Part shown: in pieces, positions 27,546-38,163 of the stretch
Position numbering within the stretch: position 1 is the stretch's first letter
How the letters are laid out: each line of letters opens with the position of its first letter
Source: an uncultured Ignavibacteria bacterium
Lineage (GTDB): Bacteria; Bacteroidota; Ignavibacteria; Kapaibacteriales; Kapaibacteriaceae
Direction: 5' to 3'
Assembly: GCA_903939735.1 (NCBI GenBank)
Contig: CAJAIA010000030.1
Location: 93,961-157,960 of the forward strand
Length of the DNA: 64,000 bases
Program-made: the position numbers and the translations under genes
The notes under the pieces: model-generated
The model's database searches: none
Told to the model about the DNA's origin: nothing
What the model saw: only the letters and a program-made list of their open reading frames with translations

Positions 27546-29437
27546 TCCTCGAGGTAGGTGTACCCGTAGAGACCCGATCGGTAGATAGCGAGAAACTCTT
27601 TCCCCTCGTGGACGGAGATTCGCTTCTCCTTGACCGATGAGCTCACCCATGCTTCCATTGTGCGTACAAGCTTCTTTGCATTGAACTGCACGTAGTCGAG
27701 TACGTCGGCAACGGTTTCGCCATCGATAACCTGATCGATCTCGTAGGACTTATCCTTGACCGTTACGTGCACTGCGTTTGTATCGCCGAACAGGTTGTGA
27801 AGATCGCCCAAGATTTCCTGATATGCCCCAACGAGAAACACAGCGAGATAGTATGGATCACCCTGTTTGAAGGTATGCACCGGAAGCGACGTCGTGAAGT
27901 CACGAACGCCGATGAAGTGGTCGATCTTTCCATCCGAATCACAGGTGATATCCTGCAGGGTTGCCATTCGCGTCGGACGCTCCGTCAGACGGTGAATTGG
28001 CATGATCGGAAAGAGCTGGTCAATTGCCCAGGAGTCTGGCAGTGATTGGAAGAGCGAGAAGTTGCAGAAGTACTTGTCAGCGAGCAGCTTGGGGAGAGAT
28101 CGGATTTCCTCAGGCACCGACTTGAGCTCTGTTGAAAGCTCATTGATCTTATGCGCGATTGTCCAATACAACCGTTCCACTTGAGCACGCGTGCGCAGAT
28201 CAATCAGTCCGAGTGAAAAACGGTCGAGTGTTTCTTCGCGAACCTGTTGACAATCGTGCCACGCTTCCAGCATTGTTCGGCTGTTGAGCGACGACATGAT
28301 CTCACCGAGCTCCTGAACGAGCTCGTGATCCTTCTTCGTGACCTTCTCGCGCGACGGCCACGTAGGCACGCTGGTCGTTTCCAGAACGTTAAACACCAGC
28401 ACCGAGTGGTGTGCGGTGAGCGCACGCCCCGACTCCGTGATCACGTTCGGATGCGGAAGGTTGTTCTTTGTGGCTGCATCAGCAAGTGTGGAGATGGCAT
28501 CGTTTGCATACTCTTGGATCGAGTAGTTGATGCTCGAAGCCACACTGCTGCGCGAACCATCATAGTCAACACCAAGACCACCACCGATATCAACGAAGTC
28601 GATCTTGCATCCCATGTTCATGAGCTGCACATAAAACTGCGATACTTCGCCAAGCCCTTGCTTGATCTTGCGGATGTTCGTGATCTGTGATCCTAGATGG
28701 AAGTGAATCAGCTTCACGCAGTCGAGCAGTTCCTCATTCTCTGCGTAGGTGATCGCCTCAAGAAGTTCCGACGCATTCAATCCGAACTTTGATTGATCGC
28801 CCCCTGACTCTTCCCACTTTCCGCTACCGCTCGAAGCGAGCTTAATGCGGATACCAACATTTGGTCGAACCTTAAGGCGTCGAGACACCTCGTTAATCAG
28901 CTTGAGTTCGCTCAGCTTTTCAACAACGAGATAGATGCGTTTTCCCATCTTCTGGGCAAGGAGCGCGAGCTCGATGAACTCTTCGTCCTTATAACCATTG
29001 CAGATGATGAGCGCTTCTTCGTTATCCATGATCGCAAGAACCGCATGCAGCTCCGGCTTGGATCCAGCTTCAAGACCGATGTTGAAACGTTTTCCATAGC
29101 GAACAAGCTCTTCAACAACAGGACGCTGTTGATTGACCTTGATCGGATAGACGCTGAAATACTTTCCAGTATAGTCGTACTCTTCCGAGGCCTTGGCAAA
29201 GCAGCCGGCAATCTTCTCGATGCGGTCATCAAGAATGTCTGGGAACCGGAGCAACACGGGAACGCTGACATCACGAAGGAGCAACTCATCGATCAGCTCC
29301 TTGAGGTCAATCTGTGGTCCCTTTGCCTTGCGTGGCGAGGCAACGACGTGCCCCTTGCCATTGATGCCGAAGTACCCGATACCCCAACCTGGGACGTTGT
29401 AGGTCTCCATCGAGTCTTCAACACGCCATTTGCGCAT
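27542..29437 (-). CDS. speA: Biosynthetic arginine decarboxylase
   Basis: PLP-dependent enzyme converting arginine to agmatine for polyamine synthesis; 631 aa, the normal SpeA length. The cofactor lysine is K100 in YPIKVNQQRP; further signatures are GLEAGSKPEL, FHLGSQI, VDIGGGLGVDYDG and ESGRALTAHH. The start MRKWRVEDS at 29437 matches the family N-terminus and leaves space for two divergent promoters; a longer reading to 29503 would overlap fur. Its box TAGTTTTG lies 35 bases upstream. It is the first gene of an operon with the PD40-OmpA gene, an unexpected partnership. Confidence 0.97.
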   Translation of the reverse strand: MRKWRVEDSMETYNVPGWGIGYFGINGKGHVVASPRKAKGPQIDLKELIDELLLRDVSVPVLLRFPDILDDRIEKIAGCFAKASEEYDYTGKYFSVYPIKVNQQRPVVEELVRYGKRFNIGLEAGSKPELHAVLAIMDNEEALIICNGYKDEEFIELALLAQKMGKRIYLVVEKLSELKLINEVSRRLKVRPNVGIRIKLASSGSGKWEESGGDQSKFGLNASELLEAITYAENEELLDCVKLIHFHLGSQITNIRKIKQGLGEVSQFYVQLMNMGCKIDFVDIGGGLGVDYDGSRSSVASSINYSIQEYANDAISTLADAATKNNLPHPNVITESGRALTAHHSVLVFNVLETTSVPTWPSREKVTKKDHELVQELGEIMSSLNSRTMLEAWHDCQQVREETLDRFSLGLIDLRTRAQVERLYWTIAHKINELSTELKSVPEEIRSLPKLLADKYFCNFSLFQSLPDSWAIDQLFPIMPIHRLTERPTRMATLQDITCDSDGKIDHFIGVRDFTTSLPVHTFKQGDPYYLAVFLVGAYQEILGDLHNLFGDTNAVHVTVKDKSYEIDQVIDGETVADVLDYVQFNAKKLVRTMEAWVSSSVKEKRISVHEGKEFLAIYRSGLYGYTYLEE

Positions 29438-29472
29438 GATCAGCCTGTCTGTAGAGGTGAAAAAACGAACGA

Positions 29473-29480
29473 CAAAACTA
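29473..29480 (-). promoter_or_regulatory. TAnnTTTG promoter box for speA
   Basis: The minus strand reads TAGTTTTG, an exact match to TAnnTTTG, 35 bases before the speA ATG. It lies in the 64-base divergent gap shared with fur, only 8 bases from the fur box on the other strand, so the two promoters must compete for polymerase. Confidence 0.5.
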
Positions 29481-29488
29481 CGCACATA

Positions 29489-29496
29489 TATATTTG
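29489..29496 (+). promoter_or_regulatory. TAnnTTTG promoter box for fur-topA
   Basis: TATATTTG, an exact match to TAnnTTTG, ends 5 bases before the fur ATG at 29502, so the transcript would be leaderless or nearly so. No TTG is seen at the -33 spacing. Confidence 0.5.
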
Positions 29497-29501
29497 TGTC
29501 C

Positions 29502-29969
29502 ATGACTCCATCTCAGGACATCGATGCGCTCAAGGCTTCGTTTGCGGATTTCCTCAAACGAAAGAAGTACCGGAGCACCCAGGAACGGTTCCTGGTGCTC
29601 GATCGAATCGCCGAACTTGACCGACATTTCAGCGCTGACGAGCTCTACATCCACATGAACAGCCGTGGAGACAGAATCTCGCGGGCGACGATTTACTCCA
29701 CGCTTGACTTGCTCACGCAGTGTAGCATTTTGATGAAACACCGGTTTCACGGCGAAAGTGCCACATTTGAGCTCAGCAGCCGGATGCCGAATCATGATCA
29801 TTTAATTTGCGTGGAATGCGGACGAATCCTGGAGTTCCGGGAAGAAGGTATCGATTCCATCCGCGATGCGGTATGTTCGCAACTGGGGTTTCGCCCCGTG
29901 ACACACTCATTGCAGATCTTCGCAACGTGTCACGATCCTCTCACCTGCGAGTACAACAAGCAGGACTAA
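29502..29969 (+). CDS. Fur-family metal-dependent regulator
   Basis: A 155-aa ferric-uptake-regulator family repressor. The winged helix covers about residues 15-85 (RSTQERFLVLDRI, then SRATIYSTLDLL as recognition helix). The dimerisation domain has HDHLICVECG, a CxxC zinc site, and a second Cys pair CHDPLTC near the C-terminus. Whether it senses iron (Fur), zinc (Zur) or peroxide (PerR) cannot be told from these motifs. The start is set by the promoter box 5 bases upstream and by the divergent speA gene. topA follows after 12 bases. Confidence 0.92.
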   Translation: MTPSQDIDALKASFADFLKRKKYRSTQERFLVLDRIAELDRHFSADELYIHMNSRGDRISRATIYSTLDLLTQCSILMKHRFHGESATFELSSRMPNHDHLICVECGRILEFREEGIDSIRDAVCSQLGFRPVTHSLQIFATCHDPLTCEYNKQD

Positions 29970-29981
29970 CCTGGAAGCTTC

Positions 29982-32426
29982 ATGAAGAATCTTGTTATTG
30001 TCGAATCACCGTCGAAGGCCAAAACCATCCAGAAGTACCTCGGTAATGACTTTACCGTGACTTCCTGCATGGGGCACATCCGTGACCTTCCGGGCAATGA
30101 CAAGGCCATTGATATCGAGAACAATTTCACGCCGATCTACGAGATCAACGAAGACAAGAAGAAGTTGGTCGCGGAACTGAAGAAGCAGGCTCGATCAGCC
30201 GAACTTGTATGGCTTGCGTCTGACGAAGACCGCGAGGGGGAAGCCATCGCATGGCACCTCTCAGAGGCATTGCAGCTTGATCCAGTCAAGACGCGTCGCA
30301 TCGTATTCCACGAAATCACCAAGCCTGCAATTCTTCGCGCTATCGAGCACCCGCGCGGTATCGACACAAATCTTGTGAATGCGCAACAGGCACGGCGCGT
30401 GCTCGACCGCTTGGTTGGATTTGGGTTGTCGCCAGTCCTGTGGCGTAAGGTGCAGCGGAATCTCTCCGCTGGACGTGTGCAATCCGTGGCAGTGCGCCTT
30501 GTGGTTGAACGCGAGCGCGAGATTCAAGCCTTCACTGCTTCGAGTCAGTTCAAGATTTCGGCGGAGTTCACCGTTGACGGACGGACGCTGATGGCCGAGC
30601 TTCCTGCGCGATTTGATCGTGAGGAGGATGCTCGAGCATTCCTGGAAGCATGTATCGCAGCAACGTTCCATGTAACGAACCTCGAAACGAAGCCCGCGAA
30701 GAAGTCCCCTACGGCTCCATTCACGACGTCAACCTTGCAACAGGAAGCCAGCCGAAAGCTCGGGTATTCGCTTATTCGGACGATGAAGCTGGCCCAGGAT
30801 CTCTACGAGCAGGGCTTGATTACGTACATGCGTACGGACTCGGTCAACCTGTCGGAACTGGCCATCGCAGCAGCGAAGGACTACATCGTGTCGTCCTTTG
30901 GTGAGAACTACAGCAACCCTCGCACCTACACTACAAAGGTTGCATCGGCGCAGGAAGCACACGAAGCAATTCGCCCTACCGACTTTACCAAGCGCGCAGC
31001 TGGTGAGTCGGATGCGCACAAGAAGCTCTACGATCTGATCTACAAGCGCACGGTTGCATCGCAAATGGCAGATGCACGCCTCGAGCGCACAATTGCGACG
31101 ATCTCGATTTCAACACTCCCGGATCATCTCACCGCCACAGGTGAAGTCTTGATCTTCGACGGTTTTCTCAAGCTCTATCTCGAGACAACCGATGACGAGC
31201 AGCAGCAGGACGATGAAACGTCGAAGATGCTGCCGCCACTTCGTGTTGGTCAAGAGCTGCCCCTTGTCAAGATGGCCGCCAAGGAACGTTACGAGCGTCC
31301 ACCATCACGATACACAGAAGCCTCACTGGTGAAGAAGCTCGAAGAGCTCGGCATTGGTCGACCTTCGACATACGCGCCAACGATCTCCGTCATTCAAACA
31401 CGCAAGTACGTCGTTAAGGAAGATCGCGATGGGCGTCAACGCGAGGTGCGCATTCTGACACTCGAGTCGAGTGCTGTTTCGCGCGTTGTCGAACTCGAGA
31501 ATACGGGTGCTGAGCGTTCAAAGCTCTTCCCTACCGACATTGGCTCGGTTGTAACGGACTTCCTCACGGCACACTTCGAGAACATTCTCGATTACAACTT
31601 CACGGCTACGGTCGAGAAGCAGTTCGATGAGATTGCTCACGGCAACATGCAGTGGACAACGATGATTCGCGAGTTCTATGGTCCGTTTAAAGAGACCATT
31701 CAGCGAACAAGCGACACTGCCGAACGCCAGAGTGGAGAGCGGTGTATCGGTGTCGATCCAACATCCGGCAGAAACGTCTACGTGCGCCTCGCGCGGTATG
31801 GACCGATCGCACAGATTGGTGAGGCAGACGACGAGAACAAGCGTCAGAAGGGGCTTCCAGGGAACCTCTCGATCGAAACTGTGACCTTGGAGCAGGCACT
31901 CGAACTGTTCAAGTTCCCTCGCGTCATCGGTCTGTACGAAGAAGCACCAATGGAAGTCAAACTTGGTCGCTTTGGTCCGTACATCGAACACAACAAAGCA
32001 TTTTATTCGCTCGCCAAGGAAGATGATCCGTACACGATCGAGGGTCCACGCGGCATTGAGGTGATCCTTGCGCGTCGACAAAAGATTGCAGAAAACACGA
32101 TCAAGACGTTTGAAGAGGATCCGTCCGTCAAGGTCTTGAAGGGTCGGTGGGGTCCGTACATCGTTGTTGGCAAGCAGAACGTCCGCATCCCGAAGGACAC
32201 CAATGCTGAGGCCTTGACGCTCGAGGATTGCTTGCAGCTTGCCGCCCAGCAGGCTCCGGCGAAACCAGCAAAGAAGGGTGCGGCGGCGAAGTCAACGACG
32301 GCTGCCAAGAAAACGGCTGCCAAGAAAACGGCTGCGAAGAAGGCTACGAAGAAGGTTGCAAAGAAGGCTGTGAAGAAAACGACGACGGCCGTCAAGAAGA
32401 CGGCCGCCAAGAAGTCATCAACCTAA
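29982..32426 (+). CDS. topA: DNA topoisomerase I with lysine-rich C-terminal tail
   Basis: Type IA topoisomerase relaxing negative supercoils, 814 aa. The TOPRIM domain opens with VIVESPSKAKTIQKYLG (5-21) and has DEDREGEAIAWHL at 81-93; the catalytic tyrosine is Y282 in ITYMRTDS. The C-terminal part has Topo_C repeats (GRFGPYIEH, GRWGPYIVV) and no four-cysteine zinc finger, as in Bacteroidota relatives. Residues about 758-814 are a histone H1-like tail of AAKK/TAAKK repeats (57 residues, about 20 lysines). The tail probably increases DNA affinity. It is co-directional with fur, 12 bases downstream. Confidence 0.97.
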   Translation: MKNLVIVESPSKAKTIQKYLGNDFTVTSCMGHIRDLPGNDKAIDIENNFTPIYEINEDKKKLVAELKKQARSAELVWLASDEDREGEAIAWHLSEALQLDPVKTRRIVFHEITKPAILRAIEHPRGIDTNLVNAQQARRVLDRLVGFGLSPVLWRKVQRNLSAGRVQSVAVRLVVEREREIQAFTASSQFKISAEFTVDGRTLMAELPARFDREEDARAFLEACIAATFHVTNLETKPAKKSPTAPFTTSTLQQEASRKLGYSLIRTMKLAQDLYEQGLITYMRTDSVNLSELAIAAAKDYIVSSFGENYSNPRTYTTKVASAQEAHEAIRPTDFTKRAAGESDAHKKLYDLIYKRTVASQMADARLERTIATISISTLPDHLTATGEVLIFDGFLKLYLETTDDEQQQDDETSKMLPPLRVGQELPLVKMAAKERYERPPSRYTEASLVKKLEELGIGRPSTYAPTISVIQTRKYVVKEDRDGRQREVRILTLESSAVSRVVELENTGAERSKLFPTDIGSVVTDFLTAHFENILDYNFTATVEKQFDEIAHGNMQWTTMIREFYGPFKETIQRTSDTAERQSGERCIGVDPTSGRNVYVRLARYGPIAQIGEADDENKRQKGLPGNLSIETVTLEQALELFKFPRVIGLYEEAPMEVKLGRFGPYIEHNKAFYSLAKEDDPYTIEGPRGIEVILARRQKIAENTIKTFEEDPSVKVLKGRWGPYIVVGKQNVRIPKDTNAEALTLEDCLQLAAQQAPAKPAKKGAAAKSTTAAKKTAAKKTAAKKATKKVAKKAVKKTTTAVKKTAAKKSST

Positions 32427-32440
32427 GAGCGCTCTTCGCG

Positions 32441-34597
<2,157 letters not shown>

Positions 34598-34601
34598 ACG
34601 A

Positions 34602-35060
34602 TTAACTCATTCCAAGAAGTGGAAGATTGGTTGTTTCTTTGTGGGTACTCAGCACGACATTGGTGAGTGTTTTATCGACACCCTTCCACTGCTGAATTGC
34701 CGAGAGCAACTGCTCTAGTGCACTCGTCGTGCGCACACGCACCTTGAGGACATGCGAAGCTGTGCCGGTAATCGCATGACACTCGAGTATCTCCTTACGG
34801 GTGCGACACTGACGGCGGAATGCGTCGTAATGGACGCTCGTCTCGAGATCGACGAAGATGAAGGCGGTTACATCAAATCCGCAGAGCGCAGGATCAAGAA
34901 CCGTCGTATACTCGCGTATGATGCCTTCGGCTTCTAACTTTTTAACGTGCTCACTTACCGTGGGGACCGACGTGCCAAGACGTTCGGCGATTTCGCTCAA
35001 GCTCAGACGCGCATTCTCTTGGAGCAATGCACAAATGTCACGATCGAGCTCTTTCACCAC
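34602..35060 (-). CDS. Lrp/AsnC-family regulator
   Basis: A 152-aa Lrp/AsnC protein: N-terminal helix-turn-helix (about 18-45, [23 protein letters not shown]) and C-terminal RAM domain (about 65-145) that binds amino acids. It opens with two consecutive GTG codons, so the first residue is uncertain by one. It is immediately upstream of glnN (4-base gap) and so probably regulates it with an amino-acid effector such as glutamine; that effector is inference. Divergent from mtgA with a 67-base shared gap. Confidence 0.9.
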   Translation of the reverse strand: MVKELDRDICALLQENARLSLSEIAERLGTSVPTVSEHVKKLEAEGIIREYTTVLDPALCGFDVTAFIFVDLETSVHYDAFRRQCRTRKEILECHAITGTASHVLKVRVRTTSALEQLLSAIQQWKGVDKTLTNVVLSTHKETTNLPLLGMS

Positions 35061-35127
35061 GATTCCTTACGTTTGTAAAGTTCTTTCGGTGCGAACTTAA
35101 CGTTTTGAAACCAATAGTCAACACCTG

Positions 35128-35817
35128 ATGCGTGCAATTCTTGTCTGGACATGGAGAACAATGGTCGCCGGAATCGTGGGGATCGTAGCGGTTGTTGCCA
35201 TCTTCCGAGTTGTTCCGCCTGCCTTTACGCCCCTTATGCTGTGGCGATTCGTCCAAGCACCGTTTACGGGCAAGTCCCTGTTGGTCAGGCACCAATGGGT
35301 AGCCGCCAGCGACGTTAACCCGACGGTGTTTCGGGCAGTGATCAATTCGGAAGACCGCAAGTTTTATCGCCACGGCGGAATCGATTGGGATGCCGTCCGG
35401 GCTGCCGAGCGTGCTAATCCGGGACGCATCAAGCGTGGAAAGCCGCCGCGTGGAGCAAGCACGATCACGATGCAGACGGCAAAGAACGTGTTCTTAGTAC
35501 CGTGGCGATCGATGGTTCGCAAGGCGTTTGAGGTTGTCTTTGTTTACCTCATTGAAGCGATCTGGGGAAAGCAGCGCATTCTTGAAGTGTATGTGAACAT
35601 GATCGAGTGGGGCGACGGCATCTACGGAGTGCAACAGGCCGCACGACAACATTTCGGCACAACGGCGGCAGAGCTCCGACCGGATCAGGCGGCACTTCTT
35701 GCTGCAGTCCTACCAAACCCGCGCAAATTCAACGCCGGCAAGCCTAGCCCGTACATCAAGCGAAAAGCATCAGGGTCAGTCCGTGGACGCGTCGTCGGCG
35801 GAACTCGCACGAAGTAG
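35128..35817 (+). CDS. mtgA: Monofunctional peptidoglycan transglycosylase
   Basis: Family GT51 transglycosylase of 229 aa that polymerises lipid II glycan strands. One N-terminal membrane anchor (about 10-32); catalytic Glu E75 in NSEDRKFYRHGGID; then the GASTITMQTAKN motif and the IEWGDGIYGVQQAA segment. There is no transpeptidase domain, which separates it from PBP1. Its last 42 bases overlap the 3' end of the convergent rluD-family gene, so the two transcripts are antisense to each other there. Confidence 0.94.
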   Translation: MRAILVWTWRTMVAGIVGIVAVVAIFRVVPPAFTPLMLWRFVQAPFTGKSLLVRHQWVAASDVNPTVFRAVINSEDRKFYRHGGIDWDAVRAAERANPGRIKRGKPPRGASTITMQTAKNVFLVPWRSMVRKAFEVVFVYLIEAIWGKQRILEVYVNMIEWGDGIYGVQQAARQHFGTTAAELRPDQAALLAAVLPNPRKFNAGKPSPYIKRKASGSVRGRVVGGTRTK

Positions 35818-36945
35818 ATCGAGGCATTGCTGCATATCAGCAGGCATTGGAGTTGTGAACTCCATACGCTCGTGCGTTACGGGATGCGTAAAGGCAAGCG
35901 ATCGAGCATGTAGCGCTTGTCGATCAATGCTCTTAACCATCAATTGTGCCAACCTTCGATACGAATGATGTACAGCTTGAAGCGCTGCATCACGTCCACC
36001 ATAATCAGGATCACCCACCAGGGAATGGCGCTGAGCAGCGAGATGAACACGGATCTGGTGCGTTCTTCCTGTGCGCAGCTTACACGTGATTAACGTTGCA
36101 CAGAGATGACGTTCGAGAACGGTGACCTCTGTTCCGGCATACTTCCCACCGCGCTCTACAATCGCACGTAGCTTACGATCGCGCGGGGATCGTCCAATGT
36201 CGCCCTCGATCAATCGCCAATCGTCCTTGACAACACCCCAAGCTAATGCGATGTACTGACGCGACACAGTTCGATCAGCGAACTGAGTGGCCAGAGCCAT
36301 GGTTGCGTCGTACGTCTTACCGATAACCATCACACCGGATGTATCGCGATCAAGGCGATGCACTATGCCAGGCCGAAGACCAGTTGCATCAACTTCAGCT
36401 TCACCACCGATCGTGAACTGCACAGACTCATCTTCATCCGCGACCTGATCGTCCTCGCGATCAGCACGTTCTGCGTCCGGATCGTCCTCGCCCCATGACT
36501 CTCGACGTTTTAACACGGCCAGCGGCTCACGGTAGCCAAGATGCCAAAGCACTGCATTGACAAGCGTGCCAGAGCGATTGCCGAGACCAGGGTGCACAAG
36601 TATGCCAGGCGCTTTATTGATGACCATAAGCACGTCATCTTCATACAGGATTTCCAACGGAATGTCCTGCGGGATCAATTCCAACGGAGGCGGCTTCATA
36701 ACCGTAACGCGAATCACGTCGCCTGGACGGATCTTGTAGTTCGCCTTCGTTGGAGCGTCATTGACGGTGACGATTCCCGTATCAATCCCCTTCTGCACGC
36801 GCGTGCGTGTCGCATGGAGGATACTCTTCGTGATGAACGCATCAAGTCGCTCTGGCTTCTGACGCGAAGGAATCACGAACTCGTATGTATGCTCGATTCG
36901 CTCGGGGTAATTCGGATCGTTGGGGTTATGCTGCTGCTCGTTCAT
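35776..36945 (-). CDS. RluD-family 23S rRNA pseudouridine synthase with acidic insertion
   Basis: RluA/RluD-type pseudouridine synthase, 389 aa. An S4 RNA-binding domain (about 30-95) precedes the catalytic domain with HRLDRDTSG, catalytic D201. A charged insertion lies at about 145-188 (many D and E; EDDPDAERADREDDQVADEDE), between DDVLMVINKAPG and the catalytic loop; usual family members are around 320 aa. The start overlaps lspA by 20 bases, and lspA-rluD is a common gene pair. The 3' end overlaps mtgA by 42 bases. Confidence 0.93.
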   Translation of the reverse strand: MNEQQHNPNDPNYPERIEHTYEFVIPSRQKPERLDAFITKSILHATRTRVQKGIDTGIVTVNDAPTKANYKIRPGDVIRVTVMKPPPLELIPQDIPLEILYEDDVLMVINKAPGILVHPGLGNRSGTLVNAVLWHLGYREPLAVLKRRESWGEDDPDAERADREDDQVADEDESVQFTIGGEAEVDATGLRPGIVHRLDRDTSGVMVIGKTYDATMALATQFADRTVSRQYIALAWGVVKDDWRLIEGDIGRSPRDRKLRAIVERGGKYAGTEVTVLERHLCATLITCKLRTGRTHQIRVHLAAQRHSLVGDPDYGGRDAALQAVHHSYRRLAQLMVKSIDRQALHARSLAFTHPVTHERMEFTTPMPADMQQCLDLLRASSADDASTD

Positions 36946-37468
36946 CGGATGTTGATGGCAACTTATTGCCTGTTAAGAGAAGCAGAATCACACCAACTGT
37001 CACACACGAGTCTGCGATGTTGAATACGGGAAAGTGGGTGTGGAGATCGCCGAACCACGTTACATCGGGGATATCAACCTGAATAAAGTCGACAACCTTG
37101 CCGTAGAAGAGAGCACCATCATTAAACAGAACACCATACAGCGCACGGTCAATCAGATTGCCGCATGCACCAGCGAGGATAAGCGTAACCGCCAACCTTG
37201 GTGCCCAATGTGCCGAAGACAACTGTCGGAGATACCAGACCAGAACAGCCGCTATAGCAATGGTAAGAAGCGTAAGAATCAGCTTCCCATCTCCCCAGCT
37301 GATACCAAAGGCCATACCAGGGTTCTCAACAAACGTGAGGTTGATTATTGAGCCTACCAACGGGTGAGACTCGCCCAGCATCATGGATGTCTTGACGAGC
37401 ACCTTTGTGAGTTGATCGAGCGCGACCAGAATACTCACGATAAGGACTGATTGGCGCATTGCGCTCAT
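36926..37468 (-). CDS. lspA: Lipoprotein signal peptidase
   Basis: Signal peptidase II cuts prolipoprotein signals before the lipid-modified cysteine; 180 aa with four transmembrane helices. Catalytic aspartates are D107 in GNLIDR and D153 in FNIADS; the conserved VENPGMAFGI segment is at 47-56. It follows the TraR/DksA gene by 3 bases and overlaps the rluD-family gene, so it belongs to one transcript with them. It will process lipoproteins such as the one at 13815. Confidence 0.96.
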   Translation of the reverse strand: MSAMRQSVLIVSILVALDQLTKVLVKTSMMLGESHPLVGSIINLTFVENPGMAFGISWGDGKLILTLLTIAIAAVLVWYLRQLSSAHWAPRLAVTLILAGACGNLIDRALYGVLFNDGALFYGKVVDFIQVDIPDVTWFGDLHTHFPVFNIADSCVTVGVILLLLTGNKLPSTSDERAAA

Positions 37469-37471
37469 GGC

Positions 37472-38038
37472 TTAACTGTTGCCCGATGTCTTCTTTGCAA
37501 CGATACGGTCAACACCGTCTTCTGGACAGCGCTGCTGAATCTTATATGACGCAGACAATGTTGTGATGGGCACGGCGAGAAGACGTTCCTTCGAAATGAG
37601 GATACCGCACATGCGACAGATGCCGTATGACTTATCATCAATTCGACCAATTGCTTCTTCAAGCTTACGCAGGTAATCTTGCGCACGCTGGATCTGTGCG
37701 TACGTCTTTTCCTTCTCAACAGCCTCAGAGCCTTGCTCGGCCATATGCATTGAGTAGACGGCGCTCTCGTCGTTGTTTTCGCTATTGGTGAGGTCCTCGA
37801 GACGCTCACGGAGCATGCGCAGTTCATCGATCGTATCGATCTTCGCGCGCTCAATGTTCTCACGGAAGAACGTGAGATCCTTCTCTGGGTACTTCAGACC
37901 CTTCTTCGGTGCGATAGGCTGCTGGGGCTTCGCAATGCGAGGGGGAGGAGGAGGTATAAAGTCCACACCGGCGGTTTTAGGAGCCGCCGGTGTAGATACG
38001 ACTGTCCCAGGATACTGCTTCAACTTCGATTGCGCCAC
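37472..38038 (-). CDS. TraR/DksA-like zinc-finger protein, possibly the C-terminal part of a frameshifted fusion
   Basis: A 188-aa protein read from a GTG start. Residues 28-50 are proline-rich; about 55-135 is coiled coil (FFRENIERAKIDTIDELRMLRERLEDL); the C-terminus has the DksA/TraR finger, with C141 and C144 (GICRMCGILISKERL) and C171, but the fourth cysteine is missing (CPED). DksA-like proteins bind the RNA polymerase secondary channel. No ATG exists upstream in frame, yet the frame stays open for 51 further codons up to 38191, reaching into the histone-like gene. The extra codons encode a Lys/Ser/Ala-rich linker. A joined product would be about 320 aa. lspA follows after 3 bases. Confidence 0.85.
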   Translation of the reverse strand: MAQSKLKQYPGTVVSTPAAPKTAGVDFIPPPPPRIAKPQQPIAPKKGLKYPEKDLTFFRENIERAKIDTIDELRMLRERLEDLTNSENNDESAVYSMHMAEQGSEAVEKEKTYAQIQRAQDYLRKLEEAIGRIDDKSYGICRMCGILISKERLLAVPITTLSASYKIQQRCPEDGVDRIVAKKTSGNS

Positions 38039-38163
38039 GTTCCTACTTGCTGCTGTTTTTGACTTTGCGTTCTTGGCTTTTGCCGGACTATTTTTCGACG
38101 TTGATGCCGAAGCTGATGCTGAAGTATTTCCTGAGCTCTTAGCCTTTTGCGGGAGTTCCCGTT

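Noticed and set aside
32426..32437. Perfect palindrome AAGAGCGCTCTT after topA
   Set aside because: Twelve bases with no loop and no T run; too short to support a terminator or operator claim.
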